Source: Galerina marginata
Lineage: Eukaryota > Basidiomycota > Agaricomycetes > Agaricales > Galerinaceae
Assembly (NCBI GenBank): GCA_023014335.1
Contig: JAECYW010000003.1
Span: forward strand, 1,550,001-1,614,000
Length of the DNA: 64,000 nt
Direction of reading: 5' to 3'
The translations under genes were made by a program, and so were the position numbers. The number at the start of each line of letters is the position of its first letter. Positions within the stretch are counted from its first letter, which is position 1. Below are positions 11,113-23,025 of this stretch, one piece after another. The notes beneath the pieces were generated by a model, which worked only from the letters and a program-made list of their open reading frames with translations, was not told the DNA's origin and did not search any database.

Positions 11113-14100
11113 ACCGAATGGGGTCCAGAAACAGAATTGTCTACGAAACCAAAGTTAAGCTCAGCCTTGGAAGTTAGACGTCGACATCGACTAGCTATCC
11201 TCGTTTGTGGCCCCCCGCCCATACTCAACGTCGGAACCACATTACATTTCATCGACAACGTATCAGAGTCTATCCGTGTTTCTGCTCATCAAGGCACGAT
11301 AAAGGGGGTTTGAACACCATCAACTTACTGTCATACTTGATACGCTAACTTACAGCTTCATTCACGTTCGGATTGACGTTAGAGTCCCAGGCTGTTCCGC
11401 TGGTACCCCGGTGGTGTCACTTAGCCATGCTCATCGACAATAGTAACGGAGAATGCAGGAGTAGCGGGAATGTACGGGAAGCAGGGATAGCAACCACACC
11501 AGGTGAGTGCCAGTGTAGAGTTTGAGCTGAGCCCGCAGTGCAGGTGTGCTTATTTGGCACGTTTTTGGAAGCTGGCCATCCTTATACGCATTGCAATACG
11601 CCATCATGCTCAAAGTCGAAACTCGACAGACTAATCTTCCAGGTGTCGGCACACGTGTGTAGTATTGGCAGTGCGTACAGCAGTCTGGCCTTGAATACGA
11701 GTATGTCTTTGCTTCCTCCTATGTGACAAATGACGAATTCCCGGATTTCCAGCCAATTCAGACACAATTCTGAAAACAGTACTACAACCGTGCGTCCAAA
11801 GGGCCTCCACAAATCCATGGGAGAAACCGCTGGTTAAGCTAAAAATTTGCAGAGTGTCAACCTCGGATCTTACCCCTCCTCTCTGTACAGGAAATGCCAG
11901 TCATTTGGATTCTCGAGGCACAAGCTTGATAAAAAGCGTGCGCCACACTTCTTTTTTGCGCCGCCTTGAATCACCGCCCTGGATTCATGAACTTATTACG
12001 ACAGTATACGTATATTAATCATGCTCTCAGTGCTCAACAAGCTTGCAAGCTCGCAAGTACTCCCTGAAAACGACGTCTTTCTCTCGACATTGTCTTTGAC
12101 ACCCACCGACGTCCCACTCAAGCTTCCAAGCCTTTACGGAAATTATAGCTACTTATAGTTAGCCACGACTTATTTTAAGAATTCGAAGGCCACCTCGAGT
12201 CCTCGACTAATCCTAGTGGGTCAACTTCCGGACCTCTCGTTGGGTGGGGGGGATTAACCTTCGGCTGGCAATGGCGCCAATCCAGAGTAATAGATAATCA
12301 ATTCTAGACTTAGTGAGGCGTGGCACGCCTAAAGTCCTTTATCAGCGCTTGATCGCCTTTTTTAAACTTGGCGGAGAAAAGAGACAAGGCTAGGTGCTAT
12401 TTTAACCACGCAAGCTTCTATTCGTGCATGACGGCCTTTCACGCCGTCCTAATTAATCATAAAGTGGGCGCGGAAGACATTTGCCAATATGGCTTATCCT
12501 GAACCTCGATGTTCATGGAAATGCTATAAGCAAAGGGCCCTAAATATAATCGTACTCGCTTCAACTCGGAAGCTCGAAATGAACTAGAAAGGAAATATCA
12601 AAGGTAGCTGGAATTACAACGCTCATTGCGGCTACGTCCGTAATATTTTATTTATTTCTCCAATAAGGAGTACAGCATGAATGGGATGGGAAGCGTTAGA
12701 ACAGTCACCGAACCTCTTTGTTGCGAAGTTTGTGCGATGTGAAAAATACATAAGTATGTCATAAAGCAATCATAAAGAGTACTTCGAACAAGAAGAATGC
12801 GATGCTTTTGACCTTTGAGAACCTTTCTTTTGGCATACAAATTGCAGTGAAATTTATACCGACATTCTTGAGAAGAGTTGAGAAAATTGGAGATGATTTG
12901 GAGACCATTGACCTCAGCTTCAGCTCGAGTTCTAAAAATAGATTTACATTCGTCGGATCCCTCGAAATCAACTCGAAATATGATCTTGACCGCCAACGGG
13001 TTTGCTGAGTTCTTCGAAATACAGGGTCACGCTACGGCGCGTAATGTTGGAGCGTCAGTTGGTTCAAGCCTTCAAGGTAGAGGCATTAGGTTTCTAGCAA
13101 GTTTCTAGGAAATACAATGCAGGCGCCAATATTCTTCGGCAACAAAATGTGCGAATAAAACCCGACAAAGGAGAGGGCTATGCCTGCAAAGCCGTGTGCC
13201 ATAAGAACCGCCTCATTGCAAGGATGAAGTCCGGTGAATAAAACTCAAATTGACGATTGGGACCCTATTTTGTCGGCCCGTCATAATTACACTGTCACCG
13301 AGCAACGTACTCTCTGAGATTCATAACAGACAACCTTCAAATTTGCTTCAATTCCAACAAAGGAATTTTGAAGACTTCACAAATGCTCCAGGACTGATCA
13401 CTCAGGCCTCTGTGATCAGTATTGTGTTGCTAAATAATGATCATTTTGTGATGACGCTAACCTCCCCTAGTACGGTTGCCGTCCCCGTGCCAGTAAGTAT
13501 TACCACTAGCAGCCTATTATTCAAAATTAAGATGAAGTCAGACCTCGAGGCAAAGGCGTGGTTGATCCCGACGCGCGGAGATGGTCGTCCCTGGGTTCTT
13601 TGCGTGGTCCTTCCAAATACGTATCTTGCCGCTGATCACCGCTCGGTTTCAAAATTCCTTCCAGCTGCTTTTTGTCTGCTCCCTGCATACTACGATCCTT
13701 CAAAGCTCCACGGTCGTCCCTTCGGAAACCCTGTAAGGTATCTGTCGTTTCTAAAAAATAACGATCTCGTCGACGGAAATGTACTGCGAGTCTCGGAAAA
13801 CTCGTAGCCTCAAGCGACACTATCAACGTAGATCCTTGACTCAGTAAGCGAGTTTTGTGCTTCAAAAGGACCCAGACTTCTACAACAGGACTTGGCTTCT
13901 TCCCTGAGATCACACTTTGCAGAGCTTGATAAGACTCGTCGAAACGTGGCGATGGAGCAAGATCCTCTCTGTTCAGCCTCTTTCTAAAAAAGCTGCATCT
14001 CATGCACTCTATACTGGACACCCCCTTGATTCAATTCTTTTCCCAAACCGCTCTCTTCTGGAAGACCGTGTCTCGTTCGAAGTCCTGCCTTGGTTTGGTG

Positions 14101-14832
14101 GCCCACACGGAGCCAGTCTGCACTTATGGTTCATTTGTCAACGGGTGGTGGAATTCGAAATTCACAGTGCCCATGGTCACATTGTTCAAGGCTTGTCCGA
14201 GTTGTGCTAGTGAATAGCTCAAACCTGGTCTTCTTCTTTCAGCGTTCTGGTAGAAGAAACCCGGCACACTCTCGGCTTGAACGCCATGAGAAATTTTCTG
14301 CTAAGGCATGTTAACCTAAAGTTTCTCAGTAGTGCCACTTTGTGTGTTTTTTGCGGCCCCGAAAGCTTGAGAATCAAGAAAACCCTCCGACGTATTTCCA
14401 TCTCACACATTTAATTTCTCCCTCACGGATTCTCATTGCCTAGTTGTTTCGAACATACCTACTCGAGTACAACGTACCTTCGACCTTACCTTCACATGGT
14501 CATCTTCTTGTTAACCGATCTTCTCACATCGGAACGCCAAGCTCGTCTGTTGTGGACACTGGAAACGGGGAGATGAACTATTAGTCCGTGGTCCCTTTCC
14601 GCGTCGCAGCATCAATTGTGTTCAGACGATTCTGTGAGACCGTGACCTGTATTTTTCGACATCCATGTTCAGAATTGTGAGCCTGCATGCTTACGATTTC
14701 CTGATTCACTTGCACCGACCAATTCACTGCCATGGGGAATACTGACAATCAATTCCCAAGTCGTTGAAGGATACTTATTACTAGTTATTAGCATGGCCGA
14801 GATTTTGCCGACTCGGAAACATTTCGTTCGTA
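11113..14832. other. About 3.7 kb without a supportable gene
   Basis: ORFs of up to 185 codons occur (13250-13807 on plus and 13527-14021 on minus), but they overlap each other, match no family I know, and have no accompanying splice-consistent exons. The ORF at 12652-12996 (minus) is similarly unsupported. It may be decayed repeat sequence or long regulatory DNA. Confidence 0.4.
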
Positions 14833-15420
14833 CAGTCGAACCCCTCATAACGCATACCCTTCGGTGGACCCCCCGAGCTATGCGTTATGAGGGGTTATGC
14901 GTTTGGAGGGGTACGCTAAAAATAGATTGCGAAAATCATAGCAGAAATATTCTACCGAAGTCACTGAATTGCTGCTTAGATATGGCATAAGCAATAGGTG
15001 AGTCCTATATACATGAGATACGGGCCACTTCAGTTAGTAGAATCTGCACATATCATGACCAAGCCTGGTGAAGGTTGTCGGGGTCGTGCGAAAGTCGGTC
15101 CCTGATGTCGTTTTTGAGGAGAAAAGAACAATTCAGCAGATCAGAAAGCTCGAAAAAGGTATTTCTGCACAAATTATGGCATACATCAACTCGGAGTTTT
15201 GAGAAGGTACTGCAATTTGACCTCAAAGTAATGATATTCGGCCTCATATGGCACCCAAAACCTATGCGTTTTGCCCGCCAAGGGGTATGCATTATGCGTT
15301 ATTGCGGACCTATGGGTTATGCTATGCAATTCCCCGCCTACCAACTCGGTGGACACATAAGGCTATGGGTTATAAGAGGTTATGCGTTATCAGAGGTATG
15401 TATTATGAGGGGTTCGACTG
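14833..15420. mobile_element. Non-autonomous pogo/Tc1-mariner-like terminal-inverted-repeat element (MITE-like)
   Basis: The element begins CAGTCGAACCCCTCATAA at 14833 and ends with the exact reverse complement TTATGAGGGGTTCGACTG at 15403-15420, an 18-bp perfect terminal inverted repeat; total length is 588 bp. TA lies immediately left (14831-14832), while AA lies at the right, so a TA target duplication is possible but imperfect. A subterminal 16-bp inverted repeat (14841-14856 against 14879-14894) folds the left end into a hairpin. Further degenerate copies of the TATGCGTTATGAGG motif fill 15263-15410. TIRs starting CAG with TA targets are typical of pogo-family elements. No transposase is encoded. 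Confidence 0.75.
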
Positions 15421-15692
15421 AATTTCGACTAACCTCTGAATGCTACAATATTCCAGCGCCAGCACAATTTAGACTACTTACTTCTATATATTTGGGCAAG
15501 TGGAAGCGTTTAGGTAGACCCAGCGGCCCCAGCCCCATAATCATGAGGCGAATGATAGGCGGCCTGGGTTTTACTCACTCCCTGCCGACAGGGTAGAAAA
15601 ATATTCATCCAACCCTAACACGACTTCCATTGCAATTGCGAAATGATGACCTAAAGATTTTTTAAATATTTATTGTTATTGCGAAGGTACGG

Positions 15693-15697
15693 AAAAA
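15693..15697 (-). terminator. Pol III terminator of tRNA-Asp
   Basis: A run of five T on the minus strand starts 7 nt after the tRNA 3' end. Confidence 0.6.
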
Positions 15698-15703
15698 GTA
15701 ATC

Positions 15704-15785
15704 TCTCTGTCTGGGAGTCGAACCCAGCTTTCGCGCGGTCGGTGATTATGACAGGCGCGTGTACTAACCGATATACTAACAGAGA
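15704..15785 (-). tRNA. tRNA-Asp (anticodon GTC) with an 11-nt intron
   Basis: On the minus strand the acceptor arms TCTCTGT (15785-15779) and ACAGAGA (15710-15704) pair over 7 bp. The D-loop region TTAGTATATCGGTTAGTA is typical of eukaryotic tRNA-Asp. The anticodon stem CGCGC (15759-15755) pairs with GCGCG (15736-15732). The loop reads C-T-G-T-C-A with anticodon GTC at 15752-15750. An 11-nt intron (15748-15738) follows A37, the canonical position, before C38. The T arm is CTGGG-TTCGACT-CCCAG. A run of five T (15697-15693) just downstream fits a Pol III terminator. The mature RNA is 71 nt before CCA addition. Confidence 0.93.
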
Positions 15786-15984
15786 CGATGGAAATTCAGC
15801 ATTTTTGATCAGTGTAATCTGAATAGCCACTAACACTGTACTCGAGTAAACTATGAAACTTGAACTTGAACTTGAACTCGACCTTACCTGCAACTTGAAC
15901 GCAAGAATTTCTGCCGATACGTGCTGAGTTTCGGTAAAGAAGCTTTGAAAACCAGATAGACCCAAGGCAAAGGAGAAAGAGAAT

Positions 15985-16018
15985 AGCATAGGGCATAGGG
16001 CATAGGGCATAAGCATAG
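15985..16018. repeat. GCATAGG microsatellite
   Basis: Several tandem copies of the heptamer GGCATAG/GCATAGG occur between the tRNA gene and the 3' end of the next minus-strand gene. It is a simple repeat. Confidence 0.7.
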
Positions 16019-16080
16019 GGATTATAATGGGCATAACGGTCGTGCGTCGTGACTAACTACGAAATGGCATACTGAGCAGT

Positions 16081-17019
16081 CTACAGGGACATTTCTGTAG
16101 GAAAGGATCGCAACCCGGTGCTTCGACGTTCGATCCATTGGTTTGGATAGACACTCTGTTCTGCATTTACTGAAGCAGCGTTGAAGGTGTCTTCAAGGAT
16201 TTCCGTTCCAGTTGGGCCCAAAGAAGCCGTTTTAGTAGATGCTGACACGACTCCTCGGGGAACATAAGCTTGCCCAGCATCGCAATCCATATCCTGGTTC
16301 TCTTCATCGGTTTTACCCAAGGCCGCCATGAGTTCTTCTCTCTGTTTCGCCATTTTCTCCAACTCTCTTTCGAAAATAACCTGGGGGTCAACAAATGCTG
16401 GAGGTTCTCGGCGAGGAGGGGGATTGAGCATGTCGTCCTCGTCTGCGGGTACGAGCTTTCCTGAAACGTTCCTTCTCCAGTGTTTGACCGGTGTACCTTG
16501 CAGTGGCCGGGCGGCCCTCCCATGAGGGGTGCGGATAGGGCCGATTGAACCTGTTGTCCTGCTTTTTGGTGTGGAGGGCACTGCACCATGACGAGAGCCA
16601 GATAGGTTTGGAGTCTTATCTTGTCCAGACGACGTAGTGGTGAATTCTGACACATTGTAATAGGTGTCGAACAGAGACTGGTCGGCTCCGTTGGAAGAAT
16701 TATCAGGGAATGTGCTCCCGAACGAGGAATCGGAAAGATCGGATGAGCCAGAAGACGATATGGACGAGAGAGAGCCATCGAACAAAGAGCTGTACGAGTA
16801 AGTGGCATCTAAGGCGGAGGCCCCAGTGCAGTCGGTCCCAGCTTCAGCTTCTTCTCCCTCAGTCTTTGGGGTCCCAGGAGTTTCGTCGTGCTCCCAGCGA
16901 ATCTGCATCCCTTCTCCAGTGGCCGATTGGGCTGTCCGAACATAAACCCCTTTCTCGACACAGGTGATAACGTCGGGAGCTTGGGCTTTTCTGGCAGCAC
17001 TGCGGGTTTGTATGGGCAT
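16081..17019 (-). CDS. Hypothetical Ser-rich protein, 312 aa, single exon
   Basis: The family is not recognised. The frame is uninterrupted from ATG to TAG. The N-terminus is basic (MPIQTRSAARKAQ). The middle is Ser/Thr/Asp-rich and probably disordered (about residues 75-165, including a SSISSSGSSDLSDSSFGS stretch). A basic Pro/Arg patch follows near residues 165-195 (IRTPHGRAARPLQGTP, VKHWRRN). A short charged helix around residues 217-240 (FERELEKMAKQREELMAAL) could form a coiled coil. No signal peptide or membrane span is apparent. The composition suits a nuclear or scaffold protein, but no function is claimed. The tRNA-Asp gene lies about 300 bp beyond its 3' end. Confidence 0.65.
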   Translation of the reverse strand: MPIQTRSAARKAQAPDVITCVEKGVYVRTAQSATGEGMQIRWEHDETPGTPKTEGEEAEAGTDCTGASALDATYSYSSLFDGSLSSISSSGSSDLSDSSFGSTFPDNSSNGADQSLFDTYYNVSEFTTTSSGQDKTPNLSGSRHGAVPSTPKSRTTGSIGPIRTPHGRAARPLQGTPVKHWRRNVSGKLVPADEDDMLNPPPRREPPAFVDPQVIFERELEKMAKQREELMAALGKTDEENQDMDCDAGQAYVPRGVVSASTKTASLGPTGTEILEDTFNAASVNAEQSVYPNQWIERRSTGLRSFPTEMSL

Positions 17020-18225
17020 GGCGTGGCGTTGTTGTCTTGGAACGTTGGTGGGCAGTCTTGAGATTACGTTTGCCTATGGCTGCTTTTGTCGCTTCAAATA
17101 CTTTTCTCGACTGGCAGCTTGGACTTGTGGCCCGTGGGGCCATCGGGGACGAACGGAGTCGCTTTGCTTTTGAATTTCCTTTTGTTCATTGTGCTTGGGC
17201 CTTTGTTACTCCAGTGGCCCAGGATCATCCAAACGAAAATCGCTTTGCTTGCTTTGTCAATTTTCCTACTCCTCGATGTGCCACTGTAGGCCACTGTGGC
17301 GTCCTTGTAGTTTCACTCGGGCCATTATGCATTATCCATCCCCTCCGGCCCATCGGCTAAGCTCCTGCTGAACAAAAACCCGCAACCTAGTTCTTGCCCG
17401 CTGCAAAGACTTGTTGATTTGCTGTGACATATCATTGTTCGACTTTGGTTCGATTGTTCAAGTTCTAAAATCATCCTTCTCTTTCTGGAAGGTAGTCATA
17501 GCCATCAATCAACTCTTGGCAAACCCTTCCCATTTGTGGCTTCCTCTATAGCCTGTACCGCGGCTCCTTCATGCCCGATGTTCTTCCAGTCTCACCTCCT
17601 TCTAACTTGTGATCATTGTTTCGGGGTTTGGGTTTATTTGTGTGGTCAACCTGTGCTTCAACGTGTCTTTGTGGCTATGTTCACTTTATTGCCATTCTGC
17701 TTCTGTGGACTGCTCGTCCATGTAGATCATTGACTAAATTGTGTAGGTCGATTGTGCTCATTTACTGGATTTTTTGTTCAATGAATGTGCGTCTGATGAT
17801 ACTGATGATACTCAGCAAACTTCATGACCCATCCCAGAAGTTCGAGAGGTCAGCTTTCCCCCATCGAGCGCTCGGAGTTGATCAAGGTTCTGTCTTTTCG
17901 GGTACGGTATCTAAGGACTTCATTGTGAGACCGTCGGTATCATTCAATGTAAGTGTAGGATTCTCTCTTGCGGAATCAAAGCTTAACTGCGTGGGTTAGA
18001 CAGTCATTGAAAATAGCCGAACATCGAACGTGCGCCCTTCAATAGGACGCCTTCTTCATTTACGCTATCCGTGAGATGCGTCATGAGATCGTTTTCGCAG
18101 TCGTTTACATAGAGCACAAGCGACCCGGTTTGGCCCAGTATTCATCATGACTATTTACACTGCCCAGGCCTAAACCCGACGACTGGAAGTCGATAAAATG
18201 ACGGTTCAATTCACACCCCTTCATC
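17020..18225. other. Intergenic, divergent promoters
   Basis: This 1.2-kb region lies between two divergently transcribed genes. ORFs of 60-127 codons near 17037-17999 show no domain and no splice-linked partners. A short inverted GGCCACTGTGG-type motif sits near 17205-17300. I call no gene here. Confidence 0.5.
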
Positions 18226-19616
18226 ATGTTGACTTTACTTTTCGCATTGTGTCTTTCACAGAGCTCTCTCGCCGCCTCAACCTTTCCGCGAGACGACTCA
18301 TTGCAATGTCCCGACAATCGTTCGATCAGTGACATCACCCGGAGCTGCATTGCGACGATATTCGCATGTACGTGGATTTCTGTCCACCCGAATATCCCTG
18401 CTCCGGGACAAAAGGGATGGCTCATATTGCAACGCATCGAATATATGCTCTGGACTGTCTTTGCTCCCGAAATAATGTTGTTTTGGGCGATAAAGCAGTG
18501 GCGTGGAGCGCGGACGGTGGCACAAACCTATAAGAGTGCGAAATTTCTCTCTCATAATCGACTTCACCTGACTTCTTATTTGCTGGGTGGCGAGCAGATC
18601 GTGGATGGACCGTTACACATGGTCATTTTTTGCAAATGGGCGGATTCATGCTATATGAAGACGGAAAACCACAAGGAGTGCTTTCTCTTACACTCCTTAA
18701 TAGTTTGCTCGAAGAAGGTTGTGTCGAATTCCCTACCATTACAAGAGAAGAGATTTTGGACCGCAGTAAGAGCGACGCGCTGGCCAAATGCGTTGCGGTC
18801 GGACAGTTACTATGGTTTGTCGTGCAGGCTGTGGCTCGACTGACCTACCACATGGCCATAGCTGAACTTGAACTCATCACTCTCTCATTTTGCGTCTTCA
18901 CTGCTTTTCTATATTTCTTCTGGTGGGAGAAACCCTTGAATGTACAAACCACCGTACCTGTCAATATTCTGAGGCCAACGAATCCTCTATCCAGCTCCAG
19001 CTTTCAAACAGAATTCGGTAAGTCTTCAGTTACCTACGAAAACGGCAAAGGCTCAAAATGACCTAACTGTATAGGAAGTACTATTGGGCCCGACGAAATA
19101 GGGTTGGACAACCTCTACCGACACCCCACTACTACCAGCAGGGTAACACGAATGTCCACAATCAGCAAAATCACAAATTTCTATACAGTCCCTGATAGGA
19201 GCATAACTTTTTATGCCATTCCCACCACCCCCAAAGCTGAAATCCGAATAATTCTGTCATCGTCGATGATTGGCATGGTATTTGGCGCCCTCCATTGTAC
19301 AGGAATAGTGGATGCAGTCTTTCGTTCCCCCGTCCAGGCAAAAATGCTAGACTTCTGGCTTGTATTCTCGGTGGCGACGACCATAATTCCAGGTCTGATT
19401 GCCCTGGTCGCCATTCTGAGGATTTGGAACGAAGGAACGGATTCTAAATTATTTACTCATCTCGCAGGCATTCTTACCGTATTTGCGTTTCTATCTTTAC
19501 CATTTTACGGTACAGCTCGAGTTGGCATTTTGGCATCTGGGTTTATCTCGTTGGGAACACTGCCGCAGGCGGCACTCTACGCTATACCTTGGACATCATA
19601 TTTCCCCCACATCTGA
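18226..19616 (+). CDS. Basidiomycete-expanded multi-pass membrane protein, 423 aa
   Basis: Three exons with closing phases: 18226-18535, 18598-19017 and 19075-19616. Introns are 62 nt (GTGCGA...GCAG) and 57 nt (GTAAGT...ATAG). The N-terminus is a likely signal peptide (MLTLLFALCLSQSSLAAS). The protein then carries TWISVHPNIP and a helix ending MLFWAIKQW. Spliced exon 2 gives RGWTVTHGHFLQMGGFML, a hallmark of a protein family I know to be much expanded in mushroom genomes. Several further hydrophobic spans follow (AELELITLSFCVFTAFLYFF; about five in exon 3). The biochemical role is unknown. It is probably a plasma-membrane or endomembrane protein. The family assignment rests on recognised sequence pattern, not on a search. 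Confidence 0.85.
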
Positions 19617-20170
19617 TTAGTAGTAGTTGTTCCCCATTATGTACAAATTGACAACGTAGATTAGAGAACCAAGTGCTTCAGCGTTGACATATTTTTAATA
19701 AACTCAGTAATTGGTATGTTTGTACTTCTTTACTTTAATATTTCGTTCCATGAAGATACCGCTTCAATAAAGCTGTATTCCAGCGTCGAAGTCTGGAAAA
19801 ACTTTTCCGTACCATAGCCTTGTCACACTTACCTGGGATGTAGGTACATATGTTATTATTATCAATTTGGATAATTCTGCCATCAGAAATAACTGAAACT
19901 AAGATATGTTTAACGTCGGGTAGTCGAGGGGAATGCCTAAACCTAGATTTGTTAGCATATATATAATAACCAGTGCACACACGTTTGAATGTCACTATAA
20001 ACTGATCCTCAGAACAAACATCTCGACCAATTGTGGGAATAGATTGCCTTTTAGGGGAAGCTGTCTTTTCCAAAAATAAACTGGTAAATAACATCGCGAG
20101 GGACAGCCATCGACGGAATGCATCTCTTCTTGCCCTTTCACTTGTGTTCCCCCCATCTTTCCTCAGCACG

Positions 20171-22271
20171 ATGACCTCTGCCCATTTTCTAGATCAACGT
20201 CGCACCGCTGCCTTGGCCGAAGTTGACAACGCCAAGTACACGTAGGGTTCTTTCATTAAAGAGTAGAGGCAGGCCTGACAGCCAGCCAGTTGGTTTCATT
20301 TCAGAGTTTGTGCCGTCGCAGGGGCCGGTTTCTTCACCGACGCGCAAGTTCTTTTTTTCTCAAATCTAAGTCCCAGATAAACTGATAATTTAAATATTAT
20401 GCACTGCGCAGATACGACATTTTTTCCATTGGAATAGCCTCGACGATGCTCGGATATGTTTACGGTGGTTGTTATACAGACCTTACCCTTACTGTTGGTA
20501 AGTCTGCCTCTCAGCACTCTAGGTCGAAAACAATGATAGAGAGCAAAATTAGATCCGACTGTGAGGAGTCTGAAAACAAGTCAAGACCTTGCCTTGAAGG
20601 TCGCGACGCCCATTGGTACTGTCATTGGGCAGATAATGTTTGGTTGGTTAGCGGATAAATTTGGACGACGGAAGATGTGTAAGTAAACTAAACAAATAGT
20701 TCATAGCTTCACAAAAATAATCGCAATCACTTTTTGTCAGACGGCATTGAGTTGATGATCGTTATATTTACCACCATCGCCCAGGTGGTCTTACCGGGAG
20801 GCAGCTTCAATATTATCGCTGCCTTGACTGCCTTCCGCTTCATCGTACGCATATTCACCCCTCATTTTCTACCACGTCCAAAACTCTGTCGTAGATGGGG
20901 ATCGGGATCGGGGGGGGATATCCTCTCAGTGCCGTCATGTCTTCAGAATTTGCCTCTACTGCAATTCGGGGACGTTTGATGACTAGCGTCTTTGCTTTCC
21001 AAGGCTGGGGTTCTTTGACCTCTGCCATTGTCGCATTTATTCTCACCAATGCCTTCAAGAACTCAATATTGTACTCGATACAAATGGGCGACGGTTCATC
21101 GGCGAAGCATTCAATTGACGTGATGTGGCGCCTGCTCATTGCTCTTGGCGTTATTCCTGGGTGTTTCGCACTCTACTTCCGTCTGACGGTCCCAGAATCC
21201 CCTCGGTTTACTATGGATATTCAGGGCAATATAAAGCAAGCATCTCGTGATATTAGGTCTATATTTGGTGGCACAGAATTTATCCTGGGGTCCGAAGACG
21301 ATGAAGAAATATATCAACCCCTCGATATTCCAACGGCAAGTTGGGAGGATTTAAGACTTTACTTCGGTCAGCTCAAAAACTTCAAAGTTCTCTTTGGAGC
21401 TGCTTATTCTTGGTTCGCTCTTGACGTGAGTACCCCATTTTCTGCGGATGGGACGCAAACTTTACACATCCACAGATCGCCTTTTACGGCCTCAACCTAA
21501 ACATCCCTATCATTCTACAAGCTATCCCCTTCGGCAAACCAAATAGCTATAATGACTCGAAAAGTACCTGCATGAGATCGGGTGAGGGTATTTTTCACTC
21601 ATTGCTCACCAGCTGCTTCGGAAACTTGATAATCTCCGCGGCTGCTTTGGTTCCCGGATACTGGGCATCCTTTTTCCTCATTGATTCGTGGGGTCGCAAA
21701 CCTATTCAACTTATGGGATTTATAGTCCTCACCATTCTCTTCATGATAATGGGTATGTTTTAAAGCGCATCTCTTATGTTTGATATTAACTATGTGGAAG
21801 GCTTTGCATACAATGCCCTGAGAGACGGGCCAAAGGTTTTTGCATTCCTCTATTGCCTGGCCAATTTCTTCCAGAATTTTGGCCCAAACACCACAACTTT
21901 TTTGATACCTGGAGAACTTTTTCCGACGCGTTATCGTTCGACTGCTTATGGTATCTGCGCGGCTAGTGGAAAGCTTGGAGCAGTGGTTGCCCAGATTGGC
22001 TTCAATCGAATCCAGGTCAATCAGGCTTTCAAACTGGACGATAATGCGGGCAAAGAGATTGCTATTAAATCAGTGAAGAAAATGTAAGAGTTAACTTGCC
22101 ATATCATCTGCCTGACTTTTCTGATAATGTTGCGCAACCTCCAGTTTGCAGCTTATCGCGTTCTTCATGCTTAGCGGAGTCCTTTCAACACTTCTCCTCC
22201 CTGAAACCAAAGGCCAGAGTCTTGAAGACCTTTCCAATGAAGAAGAACAGACACGTTACGAGCTACGTTAG
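20171..22271 (+). CDS. PHO84: MFS inorganic phosphate (H+/Pi) transporter, PHO84-like, 552 aa
   Basis: Nine exons close in phase: 20171-20241, 20290-20343, 20412-20497, 20553-20678, 20741-20844, 20895-21425, 21476-21752, 21801-22083 and 22145-22271. Family landmarks run in order: KYTWFHFR and GAGFFTDAYDIFSIGIAST, the MFS signature GWLADKFGRRKMYG, MGIGIGGGYPLSAVMSSEFA, VPESPRFTMDIQGN, SWGRKPIQLMGF, and near the end NFGPNTTTFLIPGELFPTRY and ASGKLGAVVAQ. Twelve transmembrane helices are expected, and the length matches PHO84 relatives. It should import phosphate with protons at the plasma membrane. The intron at 20344-20411 is GC-AG (GCAAGT...GCAG). The third intron (20498-20552) is the least certain junction; another acceptor nearby would change a few residues. 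Confidence 0.93.
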
Positions 22272-23025
22272 TGCTCAGTCTTCGCATGAAGAATAAATGA
22301 CTGATTAAATCACGAAACAGTGCCAACCCATACCGAAGCTGGGCGTAGGCATGGGATTTGAGAATGTTTAAACCCTTTTTATTTTTAACGGCAATACTAT
22401 ATCCCACTGTATAATATCAATATTATCATTAGTTGTAGCAGTTATGTAACGGATTCATGGTAGAATACTTTCTGGAAGTATGTAGGTTTCCGACAGTCAT
22501 GTTATCACTTGATTATACGACGTAACATTGCGTATAATTAGTTAGTTGCTGACCTACGTTTTTGCTCAATGGACGCGGAGGCAACTGCCGCAGTGCTGGT
22601 GGGTCAATCAGGTTCGGAGCAAGCCCGTGGTCAGTGCAAATGCCTCTTCCCAATTCCGTGTATGATCCGAGGAATGAGGTTAAACTAATTATGAGGGAGG
22701 TGACATTTGCGTAGTTTTGCTGTACAATGATGATGCGGTGCTTGGCTGCGGCAGGGAGGGTTTTGTGTGTATATAGTCAACAATCGTTATAAGGACCGCA
22801 GCCGGAGTCGTTATGTGTTGTGATTGAAGGCAAAGGAGCACGTTCATTACACCACGTTCTGAAGGCAGCTAACCCGAGCCCCGACCCGGAACAAAAAAAT
22901 ATGATATTAAGTATTAGGAAAGGAACTGAGCCTTTAAACGAACGGCTGTGACGTCCAGCGTACTTGCAAGAGGAGATGACCCAGAAGAATCTAAAAAAAT
23001 AATTACTTTTGACTGCGTCGGCACC
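22272..23025. other. Convergent 3' intergenic region
   Basis: This lies between the 3' ends of the phosphate transporter (plus) and bestrophin-like copy A (minus). It is AT-rich, presumably with both polyadenylation regions. No gene is seen. Confidence 0.5.

Noticed and set aside
13250..14021. Two overlapping antiparallel ORFs of 185 and 164 codons
   Set aside because: Neither has a recognised motif, a conserved-looking start or splice-linked exons. They could be remnants of a repeat, but no family is identifiable.
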